Assembly (NCBI GenBank): GCA_934465295.1
Contig: CAKSKU010000014.1
Location: 5,124-69,123, forward strand
DNA from: an uncultured Oscillospiraceae bacterium
GTDB taxonomy: Bacteria; Bacillota; Clostridia; Oscillospirales; Ruminococcaceae
Direction: 5' to 3'
Length of the DNA stretch: 64,000 nt
Positions 16,583-25,805 of this stretch are shown here, piece by piece. The notes beneath the pieces are model-generated. The model was not told the origin of the DNA and did not search any database. It worked only from the letters and a program-made list of their open reading frames with translations. The position numbers were made by a program, and so were the translations under genes. The number at the start of each line of letters is the position of its first letter. Within the stretch, counting starts at the first letter, position 1.

Positions 16583-16990
16583 GTGCCAAGTGTTTTACTG
16601 ATGATCTGCTCCCTGCTGGGAGTGATCGGACTCATTTTTCTTGTTTATTACGGAACAAGATGGCTCAACAAAAAATTCCGCAGCACAGGCTGGAACGGCT
16701 TGGAGCGCGGGATAAAGATAATCGACTGCATCGGCGTTGCGCAGGATAAGCAGCTCCTTGTCGTAAAGGTCGGCAAAAAGGGTATGCTTCTGGGCGTCGC
16801 TCCGAACAGCATCACAAAGCTCTGCGATATCGATGACGATGATATCAGCGATATGCAGAGGGAAACAGAGGAAAATGCCTCAGTTTCGTTCTCGGAAAGC
16901 TTCAAAAACGCTTTCTTCAAGAAAAATACAGCGGAAAACGGCTCGGCTCGGGAGGACGGTAAGGAAAACAATGAGAAAAATGATTTCTGA
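16583..16990 (+). CDS. fliO: Flagellar biosynthesis protein FliO
   Basis: A 135-residue protein with one N-terminal membrane helix (about 3-25) followed by a FliO/FliZ-type small domain (GIKIIDCIGVAQDKQLLVVK) and a charged tail. FliO assists assembly of the FliP ring of the export gate. The start is GTG at 16583. Its last 20 bp overlap the start of fliP. Confidence 0.85.
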   Translation: MPSVLLMICSLLGVIGLIFLVYYGTRWLNKKFRSTGWNGLERGIKIIDCIGVAQDKQLLVVKVGKKGMLLGVAPNSITKLCDIDDDDISDMQRETEENASVSFSESFKNAFFKKNTAENGSAREDGKENNEKNDF

Positions 16991-17945
16991 TGCCAAGGCT
17001 TCTCTGCCGATAACGGTCTTTATCGCAGTGGCGGCTGCAATAGCGGCAATGCTCATATTTGCGCCGCTCAATGCACACGCAGAGGACGGGATAACGGTCA
17101 CGACCACTGCGCCGACGACCGAGATCTCCATAGAGACAACGATACCGAACGTTGAGACCACCGTTCCGCAGCAGACCCAGCCGCTCCAGAACCCCGAAAC
17201 GCAGGTCCGGGAGCAGCAGGACGATGAGCTTCCCTACGAAACGCCCAAAACGGACGATGAAGCGCAAAGTCTGCTCGATCTGCTTGACATAAATAATTCC
17301 AGCACAGTTGACCTCATTCTTCTGATAACGATATTGTCGCTTGCGCCGTCAATTCTTGTAATGCTGACATGCTTTACAAGAATAATCATCTCATTCTCGC
17401 TCCTGCGAAATGCGATGGGCGTTCAGCAGACTCCTCCGAATCAGGTGATGATAGGTCTTGCGTTGTTTTTGACGATGTTTATTATGAAGCCCGTTTTGTC
17501 CGAGATGAACGAGGTCGCATATGTGCCGTACAAGAACGGCGAATATACGATGACCGAGGCTGCGAAAGAAGCCTCCGTTCCGCTCAAAACGTGGATGCTC
17601 AAAAACACATCGAACGAATCGATGAATTTCTTCCTCGAGCTTTCCGATACGGAGATAGAAGCCGAAACGGAAGAGGAGTTCATCAATGAGGTAAGCTTTA
17701 CAACAGTTGTGCCTGCTTTTATCCTCAGCGAGATAAAGATCGGCTTCGAGATCGGTTTCCTTATCTACATACCGTTCCTGATAGTCGATATCGTTGTTTC
17801 AACGCTGCTGATGTCAATGGGTATGATGATGCTTCCGCCGACAACGATCTCGATACCGTTCAAGATACTGCTTTTCGTGCTTGTGGACGGCTGGTCGCTG
17901 CTCACCGCATCGCTCGTGAACGGATTCAATCCGCTCGGAACATAG
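16971..17945 (+). CDS. fliP: Flagellar export gate protein FliP, extended N-terminus
   Basis: A 324-residue export-gate subunit. A signal peptide (about 1-36, ending near AHAED) is followed by about 65 Thr/Pro/Glu/Gln-rich residues, an unusual extracytoplasmic extension. The FliP core then has TCFTRIIISFSLLRNAMGVQ, TPPNQVMIGLALFLT and the C-terminal IYIPFLIVDIVVSTLLMSMG, then MMMLPPTTISIPFK, all strongly conserved. ATG 16971 is chosen for AAGGA just upstream and the positively charged signal-peptide start. Usual FliP length is 210-260. Confidence 0.95.
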   Translation: MRKMISDAKASLPITVFIAVAAAIAAMLIFAPLNAHAEDGITVTTTAPTTEISIETTIPNVETTVPQQTQPLQNPETQVREQQDDELPYETPKTDDEAQSLLDLLDINNSSTVDLILLITILSLAPSILVMLTCFTRIIISFSLLRNAMGVQQTPPNQVMIGLALFLTMFIMKPVLSEMNEVAYVPYKNGEYTMTEAAKEASVPLKTWMLKNTSNESMNFFLELSDTEIEAETEEEFINEVSFTTVVPAFILSEIKIGFEIGFLIYIPFLIVDIVVSTLLMSMGMMMLPPTTISIPFKILLFVLVDGWSLLTASLVNGFNPLGT

Positions 17946-17958
17946 TCGGAGGCAGGGT

Positions 17959-18240
17959 ATGACGCAGGATATAATTTTACAGATCTTCCGTGAGTGTCTG
18001 CTGCTTTGCATAAAGCTCGGCGGTCCGCTCCTCCTTGTGAGCATGGCAGTAGGTCTGGTGATCTCGATTTTACAGGCGGCAACGCAGGTGCATGAGCAAA
18101 CGCTCTCGTTCGTGCCGAAGCTGCTTGTTATAGCTGTTATGCTGCTGCTTATGGCACCGTTTATGATGAATTCGATGAACGATTTCTTCACCGAAATATT
18201 TGATATCATCGCAAAGGTCAGCAGCCAGACAGTCCTTTAA
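17959..18240 (+). CDS. fliQ: Flagellar export gate protein FliQ
   Basis: A 93-residue protein with two membrane hairpin helices and the family motif GLVISILQAATQVHEQTLSF, then VPK. It packs around FliP/FliR in the export gate. Length and position (fliP-fliQ-fliR) are standard. Confidence 0.95.
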   Translation: MTQDIILQIFRECLLLCIKLGGPLLLVSMAVGLVISILQAATQVHEQTLSFVPKLLVIAVMLLLMAPFMMNSMNDFFTEIFDIIAKVSSQTVL

Positions 18241-18255
18241 AAACGGGAGGGCGGA

Positions 18256-19038
18256 ATGGATTTTTACAGCCTCCTGTTCGATAATTTTGAAACAAATCTC
18301 TTGATCTTTTCAAGAGTTCTCGGCATTTTTGCCTTTAATCCGATACTTTCGCGAAGAAACATTCCTCAGATAGTAAAGGTCGTATGCTGCATACTTATCT
18401 CGATGATAGTTATAATGGTGCGGCAGCCCGAACCCGTTGAAACGGGAACGGTGATAGGCGTTTACCTTGCGATGCTGCTGAAGGAGGGCTTCGTGGGAGC
18501 GGTGCTCGGTTTTATTACCGATATGTTTTTTTACAGCGTTCAGATGAGCGGCGAAATAATGGATATGCAGTCGGGTCTCGGTATGGCTAAGGTATTCGAC
18601 CCAGGCACGAACCTCCAAATGTCAATAATGGGTTCGTTCGTCAGCTTTATGATGTATCTCTATTTCTTTGTGATAAATGCTCATTTGACATATATAGAGC
18701 TTTTCGTGAAGTCGTTCGATATCATTCCGCTCGGGTTTGAGGGCATAAACCCCGACCTCGGCATTTCGATAGTCGAATATTTCAGCGTCGTGCTTACGCT
18801 TGTGCTGAAAATTGCGATGCCGCTGATAGTTTCGCAGACGATACTCCAGTTCTGCGTAGGCGTTCTGATGAAATCTGTTCCGCAGATACAGATAATGGTC
18901 ATAAATATTCAGTTAAAGGTAGGCTTCGGCTTCCTGATACTGTTCCTTGTGGCTGTTCCGCTGTCGGATTTTATTGAAAAGTTCATGGATACTTGGCTTG
19001 AGACCCTTGAGGGCGTTCTTCCCCTCATACCTGCATAG
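18256..19038 (+). CDS. fliR: Flagellar export gate protein FliR
   Basis: A 260-residue membrane protein with about six hydrophobic segments. Family motifs include RVLGIFAFNPILSRRNIPQI, LLKEGFVGAVLGFITDM and SGEIMDMQSGLGMA. It completes the FliPQR gate and is followed 20 bp later by flhB, its known partner in gate opening. Confidence 0.95.
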   Translation: MDFYSLLFDNFETNLLIFSRVLGIFAFNPILSRRNIPQIVKVVCCILISMIVIMVRQPEPVETGTVIGVYLAMLLKEGFVGAVLGFITDMFFYSVQMSGEIMDMQSGLGMAKVFDPGTNLQMSIMGSFVSFMMYLYFFVINAHLTYIELFVKSFDIIPLGFEGINPDLGISIVEYFSVVLTLVLKIAMPLIVSQTILQFCVGVLMKSVPQIQIMVINIQLKVGFGFLILFLVAVPLSDFIEKFMDTWLETLEGVLPLIPA

Positions 19039-19058
19039 TTCCCAAGGGGGGAGAATAA

Positions 19059-20141
19059 ATGGCTGAAAGCGCAGGCGAGAAAACCGAAAAGGCGACCGAA
19101 CATAAACGGCGTGAGGAGCGTAAAAAGGGCAACGTTATGCAAAGCAAGGACGTTGTTACCGCCGCTTTCATACTCATTATATTCTCGCTGCTGAAGGTCC
19201 TTATGAAAACGATGATCGCCGTGTGCGAAAGCTCGTTTGACTACTGGTTCGATCTCGCAGGCAGCGGAATGGACGGGATACGCATTGACGAAATGCCGTT
19301 TTATTCCAAGCTGGCGATAGAAATAGGCAAAGTCCTGCTGATATGCGCAGGTCCGACGCTTATTGTCGGCGTTCTCGTTACGGTCATCGCAACGGGCGCA
19401 CAGACAAAGTTCATTTTCTCAAAGGAATCGATAAAATTCAAGTTCGACAAGCTTAATCCGATAAACGGGATAAAGAAAATGTTCTCGGTAAGCTCGCTTT
19501 TTGAGCTTGCAAAATCGCTGCTGAAGCTTGTTATCCTCACCGTCATAGTTTATGACGAAGTAAAAAAGAGAATACCCGAGTTTGCAAGGCTCTTCGATCT
19601 GGAGATAGCAAGCTCGATGATGTATATGCTTGATACGATATTTTCTATCGTTATCAAGGTCGCAGCCGTTTTTGTCGGTGTTGCGGCGGTCGATGTCCTT
19701 TTCCAGTATTTCAAGTTTGAAAAGGATATGAGAATGACTAAGCAGGAGGTCAAGGAGGAGTATAAGAACCTCGAAGGCGATCCGCAGGTCAAGGGCAAGC
19801 GCCGCCAGATACAGCGGCAGATGGCAATGAGCCGAATGATGGATTCCGTCCCCGATTCGGACGTTATCATAAGAAACCCTACGCATTTCGCCGTTGCGAT
19901 AAAGTATGACAAGGACAAGAACAATGCGCCTGTCGTGCTTGCAAAGGGCGCAGACAACCTTGCGATGAAGATCGTAGGCATCGCCGAAGAGCACGATATC
20001 GCCATGGTGGAAAACAAGCCGCTCGCCCGCGGTCTTTACGATTCGGTCGAGGTCGGAAGGGAGATACCGCCCGATTTTTACCGAGCTGTTGCGGAAGTCC
20101 TCTCGTTCGTATATAAATTACAGGGCAGGATGCCCGAATAA
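19059..20141 (+). CDS. flhB: Flagellar export switch protein FlhB
   Basis: A 360-residue export-gate protein. It starts GEKTEKATEHKRREERKKGN, a typical FlhB N-terminus, has four membrane segments and a cytoplasmic domain. That domain carries the self-cleavage site NPTH (in DVIIRNPTHFAVAIKY, about residue 270). Cleavage there with FliK input switches export from hook to filament proteins. Length is normal. Confidence 0.96.
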   Translation: MAESAGEKTEKATEHKRREERKKGNVMQSKDVVTAAFILIIFSLLKVLMKTMIAVCESSFDYWFDLAGSGMDGIRIDEMPFYSKLAIEIGKVLLICAGPTLIVGVLVTVIATGAQTKFIFSKESIKFKFDKLNPINGIKKMFSVSSLFELAKSLLKLVILTVIVYDEVKKRIPEFARLFDLEIASSMMYMLDTIFSIVIKVAAVFVGVAAVDVLFQYFKFEKDMRMTKQEVKEEYKNLEGDPQVKGKRRQIQRQMAMSRMMDSVPDSDVIIRNPTHFAVAIKYDKDKNNAPVVLAKGADNLAMKIVGIAEEHDIAMVENKPLARGLYDSVEVGREIPPDFYRAVAEVLSFVYKLQGRMPE

Positions 20142-20211
20142 AAAAACGCATAACCTATCTGCATAACAGCAGATATTCACATATTTCAGAAAGGCAGAGT
20201 GTTGCAGGACT

Positions 20212-22290
20212 GTGAAAAAGTATCTCGATAACATTGTAACGGTATTTGTGATACTTGCCGTTTTCCTTATCATTATTCCGCTGCCGACATGGCTGCTGGA
20301 CTTGCTTTTCGTTGTAAATATTGCATTGTCGCTTACGATACTGCTTATTACAATGTACATAAAAGAGCCGCTCGAGTTTGCGATATTCCCCTCGCTGCTG
20401 CTCATCACGACCATTTTCCGACTTGGTCTTAACATATCCTCGACAAGACTTATCCTTGCGAACCAAGGAAACGCAGGACATATCGTCGCGGCGTTCGGCT
20501 CGTTCGTTATGAAAGGTAACCCCGTTATCGGATTTATCGTATTTATCCTTATAACGGTCGTTCAGATGCTCGTTGTAACAAAGGGTGCGGAGCGAGTTGC
20601 CGAAGTAACGGCAAGATTTACCCTCGACGCTATGCCCGGTAAGCAGATGGCTATCGATGCCGACCTCAACTCGGGTACTATAAACGAGACCGAAGCGAAG
20701 ATACGCCGTGAAAAGATACAGCGTGAATCCGACTTCTTCGGCGCAATGGACGGTGCTTCAAAGTTCATCAAGGGCGATGCAACGTTCTCTATCGTTGCGG
20801 CAGTCGTAAACCTCCTCGGCGGCGCAGTAATGGGTCTTGTGTATAACGGAATGGCGTTCTCGGACGTTCTCACGACATACAGTATGGCTACCGTTGGTGA
20901 CGGCCTTTGTTCGCAGGTGCCTTCGCTTCTCATCTCAACGGCAATGGGTATGATCGTTACCCGTTCCGCTTCAAAGGAAAACCTTGCGGTCGATGTAAAG
21001 AACCAGTTCGCAGCACAGCCTATCGTTCTGATGATATCGGGTGCGATAATGCTTCTGCTGATGCTCATTCCGGGCTTCCCGAAGCCGCAGCTCATCGTTC
21101 TCGGTTCGGGTCTGCTCGCACTTGGCTATATCCTCAGGCGGAACAACACTCAGCTTGCCCTTGAACAGGGAGCAGAGCAGAGCGAGATCGCCGAAAACAA
21201 GGAAGCCCTCTCCGAAATGGAGTATTATAAAGATATCGACAACGTTTATAAGCTGCTTGAAGTCGAGCCTATTGAAATGGAGTTCGGTTACAGCCTTATT
21301 CCTCTTGCGGACGAGGCTTCGGGCGGAACGCTCATCGAACGTGTCGTTATATTCCGAAAGCAGTTCGCTATGGATATGGGTATGGTTTTCCCGTCCGTGC
21401 GAATGAGGGACAACCAGCACATCAACCCTAACCAGTATGTCATAAAGATAAAGGGTGAGATCGTCGCTCAGGCGGAGGTGCTTGTAGACCACTACCTTGC
21501 GCTCGACAGCGGCGGCGTTACGCACGAAGTTGACGGTATCGACACGATAGAGCCTGCATTCAATATCCCCGCAAAGTGGATAAACGAGCAGAACAAGCTC
21601 CGTGCCGAAGTCGCAGGCTACACGCTCATCGACCCGACCTCCGTTATCATCACGCATCTTTCCGAAGTCATCAAGTCGCACGCCTATGAGCTTCTTTCCC
21701 GTCAGGATGTCAAGACTATGCTTGATAAGCTCAAGCAGACAAACCCTGCCATTGTTGACGATATCGTTCCGAACATCGTCTCGGCGGCTTATCTGCAAAA
21801 GGTGCTTTGCCTGCTTCTCAAAGAGGGCGTTCCTATCCGTGACCTCCAGACTATACTTGAAACTATCGCTGATAATCAGCACACGATGAAGGACGTTGAT
21901 ATCACGACAGAATATGTCCGTCAGGCTTTGAAGCGAACTATCACAAGACGCTTTGCGGACGGCGGACAGATAAGAGTTCTCACCCTCGATACCGAAACGG
22001 AGAACAAGATCATCGCCTCGGTAAAGAAATCCGACCAAGGATCTTACCTTGCGATGGATCCGCAGACCATACAGCTTCTTATAGCTTCGCTCAACGAGCA
22101 GATCGACAAGGTGAAGGATATTATCCCTATGCCGATAGTCCTCACTTCGCCGATAGTAAGAATTTACTTCAAAAAGCTTGTTGACCAGTTTATACCGAAC
22201 ATAACAGTTCTTTCTTACAGCGAGATCGACAATTCTGTACAGATACAGGCAGTCGGCAACGTTGCAATTGCCGATACAGCCGGCGTGTGA
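20212..22290 (+). CDS. flhA: Flagellar export gate protein FlhA
   Basis: A 692-residue protein, the largest export-gate component. Eight membrane segments fill the N-terminal half, with the family signature around TKGAERVAEVTARFTLDAMP, then GKQMAIDADLNSG (about 122-155). The C-terminal half is the cytoplasmic nonameric ring domain. It begins at GTG 20212; 70 bp without a gene separate it from flhB. It is followed directly by the sigma-28 gene rather than by flhF. Confidence 0.96.
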   Translation: MKKYLDNIVTVFVILAVFLIIIPLPTWLLDLLFVVNIALSLTILLITMYIKEPLEFAIFPSLLLITTIFRLGLNISSTRLILANQGNAGHIVAAFGSFVMKGNPVIGFIVFILITVVQMLVVTKGAERVAEVTARFTLDAMPGKQMAIDADLNSGTINETEAKIRREKIQRESDFFGAMDGASKFIKGDATFSIVAAVVNLLGGAVMGLVYNGMAFSDVLTTYSMATVGDGLCSQVPSLLISTAMGMIVTRSASKENLAVDVKNQFAAQPIVLMISGAIMLLLMLIPGFPKPQLIVLGSGLLALGYILRRNNTQLALEQGAEQSEIAENKEALSEMEYYKDIDNVYKLLEVEPIEMEFGYSLIPLADEASGGTLIERVVIFRKQFAMDMGMVFPSVRMRDNQHINPNQYVIKIKGEIVAQAEVLVDHYLALDSGGVTHEVDGIDTIEPAFNIPAKWINEQNKLRAEVAGYTLIDPTSVIITHLSEVIKSHAYELLSRQDVKTMLDKLKQTNPAIVDDIVPNIVSAAYLQKVLCLLLKEGVPIRDLQTILETIADNQHTMKDVDITTEYVRQALKRTITRRFADGGQIRVLTLDTETENKIIASVKKSDQGSYLAMDPQTIQLLIASLNEQIDKVKDIIPMPIVLTSPIVRIYFKKLVDQFIPNITVLSYSEIDNSVQIQAVGNVAIADTAGV

Positions 22291-22306
22291 AAGGAGTTGA
22301 GCATTG

Positions 22307-23092
22307 ATGTCCGATAAATACGAAGCGGAAAAGCTTTCCTCGGAAGAAAAATCCGAGCTGCTCCGCAGGTATAAGACAACGGGCGACAAGGCTCTGCGAA
22401 ATCAGGTCGTACTTTCATATATGAACATAGTTCGCTATGCGGCTGTTTCCACAAGAAATATGTATGCGAAATTCGCCGACAGCGAGGACATCATCAACGA
22501 GGCAACTATTGCGCTCATGTCTGCGATAGACAGCTTCGCTTTCGACAAAAACGTTAAATTCGAGACCTACGCTTCCATTCGTGTGAGGGGCGCAGTCATT
22601 GACTATATCAGACGGCAGGACATCGTTCCCCGAAACGTGCGCAAATTCGCCAAGGAATACGATACAGCCTATGCCGAGCTTTACACCGAGTTCAACCGTG
22701 AGCCTACGGACGAGGAAATGGCTGAAAGGCTCGGGCTTCCGCTTGCGAAGTTCGAGAGCTATTCAGCAAAAGCAGCCTCGGCGCAGACGCTTTCATTTGA
22801 AGAACTTGTTGTAAACACGGGCTTTGACATCTCCGATGAGGTGTCGGACGACGGCGTATGGTCGGCTGAAGCTTCCGTTCACCATGAGGAGAAGCTTCGC
22901 TATCTTGCAAAGGCAATTTCCGAGCTTTCCGAGAAGGAAAGGCTCGTTATAACGCTCTATTACTATGAAAAGCTCAAATTTTCCGAGATCGGAGCTGTCC
23001 TTGACGTTTCCGAATCGAGAGTCTGCCAGATACACTCAAAGGCAGTTATGAAAATGAAGCGTTCATTGGCAGAATATATGGATAAAGAATAA
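22307..23092 (+). CDS. fliA: Flagellar RNA polymerase sigma factor FliA/SigD
   Basis: A 261-residue sigma-28 factor for late flagellar genes. Region 2 includes FADSEDIINEATIALMSAID and KFETYASIRVRGAVIDYIRR. Region 4 includes LSEKEKLVITLYYYEKL-like sequence (here LSEKERLVITLYYYEKL) and ESRVCQIHSKAVMKMK. ATG 22307 follows AAGGAGTTGA; the TTG just before it is the alternative. It should direct the promoter at 52346 and be held in check by FlgM. Confidence 0.95.
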   Translation: MSDKYEAEKLSSEEKSELLRRYKTTGDKALRNQVVLSYMNIVRYAAVSTRNMYAKFADSEDIINEATIALMSAIDSFAFDKNVKFETYASIRVRGAVIDYIRRQDIVPRNVRKFAKEYDTAYAELYTEFNREPTDEEMAERLGLPLAKFESYSAKAASAQTLSFEELVVNTGFDISDEVSDDGVWSAEASVHHEEKLRYLAKAISELSEKERLVITLYYYEKLKFSEIGAVLDVSESRVCQIHSKAVMKMKRSLAEYMDKE

Positions 23093-23108
23093 GAAAGGAC
23101 GGATATCT

Positions 23109-23861
23109 ATGCTAAGAGGCTACTATACCGCCGCAAACGGCATTATCAACGAGGAACGCATCCTCAATGTTATCACGAACAATATGGCTAACCTCAAAAC
23201 GGCAGGTTACAGGAATGAAACAGCTATCCCGACCACTTTCGCCGAGCAGATGGTGCTCATAAACGGAAAATCAAGCCCAACGGGCACTATCCGATACAGG
23301 ACTTTGCAGGAGACCTACACAAACCTTGAACAGGCTTCGTTCGAGGACACGGGTTCAAGGCTCGACTGCGCACTTGTCGGCAATATTTACTTCAATATCG
23401 AGAACCGCAAAACGGGCGAAACGCTTCTTACAAGAAACGGTCAGTTCTCGCTCGATGCCGAGGGTTATCTCTGCGTAGGTCCATCGGGACGTATACTTGA
23501 CGAGAACAGAAACCCTATTCAGCTCGGCACGGCGGATATCGATATCTCACCGACGGGACTTATCACCACCGATGACGGACGAACTTTTCAGCTGGGGCTT
23601 ACATATCTTCCACCCGATACAGCGATCGAGCGCATCGATGACAATATGTTCCGCCCCTACGGCAACTTTGACGTGAACAATATCCCCGCAGGCGAAGATT
23701 ACCGTGTACGACAGGGCAGCTATGAGCGTTCCAATGTTGACGTTGCCGAGGAGCTTATCAAGGCTATGGACTCGCAGAACGTTTTCACCGCTTGCTCGCA
23801 GGCTCTGAAGATAATCAACGGCATAAACCAGATCGCAGCCAACGATCTTTCCAAGATATGA
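23109..23861 (+). CDS. Flagellar hook-basal body (rod) protein, FlgF/FlhO type
   Basis: A 250-residue rod-family protein. It begins MLRGYYTAANGIINEERILN with NNMANLKTAGYRNE, a variant of the ANxxTxGF motif. The flagellar rod C-terminal helix (YERSNVDVAEELIKAMDSQN) closes the protein. Together with the next gene it forms the pair called flhO-flhP in Bacillus or flgF-flgG elsewhere. Which is proximal or distal rod cannot be fixed from sequence alone. Confidence 0.88.
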   Translation: MLRGYYTAANGIINEERILNVITNNMANLKTAGYRNETAIPTTFAEQMVLINGKSSPTGTIRYRTLQETYTNLEQASFEDTGSRLDCALVGNIYFNIENRKTGETLLTRNGQFSLDAEGYLCVGPSGRILDENRNPIQLGTADIDISPTGLITTDDGRTFQLGLTYLPPDTAIERIDDNMFRPYGNFDVNNIPAGEDYRVRQGSYERSNVDVAEELIKAMDSQNVFTACSQALKIINGINQIAANDLSKI

Positions 23862-23867
23862 TCTGAG

Positions 23868-23890
23868 AAAACGCTTTTTTCAGCGTTTTT
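23868..23890 (+). terminator. Hairpin with T-run between the two rod genes
   Basis: AAAACGC (23868-23874) pairs with GCGTTTT (23883-23889) and a T-run follows. It looks like an intrinsic terminator placed inside the operon and could lower expression of downstream genes or mark processing. Confidence 0.45.
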
Positions 23891-23911
23891 CACCGAAAGG
23901 AAGTTTCTATT

Positions 23912-24646
23912 ATGAGTAAAATCGGTTATCATACAGCCGCTTCGGGCGTTATAAGCTACCAGCTCGGAATGGATATCACCGCAAACAACCTCGCAAACGT
24001 AAATACCTACGGCTTCAAGGCTTCACGCCCGTCTTTTGCCGACCTTTTATATACAAAGAGAAACACCGACAATGAGGAAGTACAGTTCGGTCACGGCGTC
24101 AGAGTGGACAAAACCGACCTTATGTTTGAACAGTCGCAGGTAAGGGATACGGGCAGAGAGCTTGACTTTGCCGCACTCAACGAGGGTTTTTTCGCCGTTG
24201 AGGAGGGTATCACGGGCGAGGTAAAATACACCAAGGACGGTGCTTTCTACCTTTCCAACAACAATGACGGCACTTATACTCTTGTCGATTCAAAGGGCGG
24301 CTTTATCCTTGACTATGACGGAAACCGCATCACAGTTCCGTTCATCGACGGCACTACGGATATCGACACAGTTACATTGACAAATATGATCGGCACATAT
24401 ACCTTTGAGAACCCCTACGGTCTTGACCAGATCGGAAACAACTATTTCGAGGCTAATCAGTCAAGCGGAGCTGCCGTTGCGAACACCGATGTTGTGAAGA
24501 AGAACGGCTACCTCGAAGCTTCTTCAACGAATATCGCAAACGAAATGTCAAAGGTAATTGAATATCAGCGTGCATTCCAGCTCAATACAACTATGGTAAA
24601 GACGCATAATCAGCTTGAGGATATCATCAACAACCTCCGAAATTAA
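23912..24646 (+). CDS. Flagellar hook-basal body (rod) protein, FlgG/FlhP type
   Basis: A 244-residue rod-family protein. The N-terminus has GMDITANNLANVNTYGFKAS, the C-terminus SSTNIANEMSKVIEYQRAFQ, then LNTTMVKTHNQLEDIINNLR. These are the coiled D0 helices of axial proteins. The gene is similar in size to its upstream neighbour and the two are probably old duplicates. GAAAGGAAG precedes the ATG. Confidence 0.9.
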   Translation: MSKIGYHTAASGVISYQLGMDITANNLANVNTYGFKASRPSFADLLYTKRNTDNEEVQFGHGVRVDKTDLMFEQSQVRDTGRELDFAALNEGFFAVEEGITGEVKYTKDGAFYLSNNNDGTYTLVDSKGGFILDYDGNRITVPFIDGTTDIDTVTLTNMIGTYTFENPYGLDQIGNNYFEANQSSGAAVANTDVVKKNGYLEASSTNIANEMSKVIEYQRAFQLNTTMVKTHNQLEDIINNLRN

Positions 24647-24668
24647 TGCGAAAGGAATACAATTTTAA

Positions 24669-25292
24669 ATGGCTATCACGAATATAGAAGAGCTTCAGGG
24701 TATGCACCTTGACGTCCTCAAGGAAATAGGAAATATAGGCTCGGGCAATGCCGCAAGCGCACTTTCGACAATGCTCAACTGCCCGATAGATATAAGCGTC
24801 CCCGATGTAAGGCTGCTGAACTTTGACGATGCGGTGAACTTTCTCGGCGGCCCCGAGAATATCGCTATCGGTATGCTCGTCAACATCACGGGCGATATCA
24901 CGGGAATGATGCTCTATCTTATCCAGCATTCCTGCGCAAGCAGCATGACCCAGGCGGTTTTCGGCACTCCGATCGAGGATATCACGAATATGAACGAAAT
25001 GGAGGTCTCCTTTATCAGTGAGATCGGAAACATTATGTCCGCTTCGTACATAAATGCGATAGCTTCGCTCACAAATATGATGATAGATATTTCCGTCCCG
25101 AATATGACCGTCGATATGGCAGGTGCGATACTGAGCGTTCCTGCGGTAAGCTTTGCACAGGTCGGCGACAAGGTTCTGCTCATAGACGACAGCTTTATAA
25201 TCGGCGGCAACGAGGTCAAGAGCAATATGATACTTGTCCCCGAAATGGACTCGCTCGAATATCTGTTCAATAAACTGGGAGTAGGTATCTGA
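24669..25292 (+). CDS. cheC: CheY-P phosphatase CheC
   Basis: A 207-residue protein with two intact phosphatase motifs of the form D/S-x3-E-x2-N-x22-P: DVLKEIGN...P at about 15-45 and SFISEIGN...P at about 115-150. CheC removes phosphate from CheY and is activated by CheD, encoded 1 bp downstream. FliY in the same operon has the same activity at the motor, so both phosphatases of the Bacillus-type system are present. Confidence 0.94.
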   Translation: MAITNIEELQGMHLDVLKEIGNIGSGNAASALSTMLNCPIDISVPDVRLLNFDDAVNFLGGPENIAIGMLVNITGDITGMMLYLIQHSCASSMTQAVFGTPIEDITNMNEMEVSFISEIGNIMSASYINAIASLTNMMIDISVPNMTVDMAGAILSVPAVSFAQVGDKVLLIDDSFIIGGNEVKSNMILVPEMDSLEYLFNKLGVGI

Positions 25293-25293
25293 T

Positions 25294-25788
25294 ATGGGAA
25301 CAACAATAACAGTTGGCATCGCCGATCTCAAGGTCGGCAAAGGGGACGATGTTCTCGTGACTTATGCGCTCGGTTCCTGCGTAGGTATCTGCCTTTATGA
25401 TGCTGATAAAAAAATAGCAGGGCTTGCCCATATTATGCTTCCGCTCAGTAAGGACGCAGCAGCAGCGAGCAAGGCGACGCCCGAAAACCGCCGCCGTTAC
25501 GCTGATACGGGCATAACCGAACTCATTCAGGAAATGTCGTTCGCAGGCGCTTCCACGAAAAATCTCACCGCCAAGATCGCAGGCGGTGCGCAGATGTTCT
25601 CGGCAAACTCCGCAGTTTTCAACATCGGCGAAAGAAATGTTGAAGCCGTGAAGAAAATGCTCGCCGCTTACCGCATAAAAATAATCGGCGAGGAAACAGG
25701 TCTCAACTACGGCAGAACGGTATTTTTTCACGCCGATACGGGAATAATGGAAGTCAGAGCCGCAACAAGAGAAACCAAAATGGTATAA
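25294..25788 (+). CDS. cheD: Chemoreceptor glutamine deamidase CheD
   Basis: A 164-residue protein with the CheD catalytic elements: the Cys in ALGSCVGICLYD, the His in AGLAHIMLP and a downstream Thr. It deamidates receptor glutamines and partners with CheC. The ATG is 1 bp after the cheC stop, so the two are translationally coupled. The receptors and kinase (cheA, cheW) are not in the window. Confidence 0.94.
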   Translation: MGTTITVGIADLKVGKGDDVLVTYALGSCVGICLYDADKKIAGLAHIMLPLSKDAAAASKATPENRRRYADTGITELIQEMSFAGASTKNLTAKIAGGAQMFSANSAVFNIGERNVEAVKKMLAAYRIKIIGEETGLNYGRTVFFHADTGIMEVRAATRETKMV

Positions 25789-25805
25789 GAGAGGGGTCTT
25801 GACAA

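Noticed and set aside
20971..22389. 472-codon open frame antisense to flhA and fliA
   Set aside because: Complementary-strand shadow of strongly conserved genes; composition is rich in Arg/Asp/Val as expected for a shadow.
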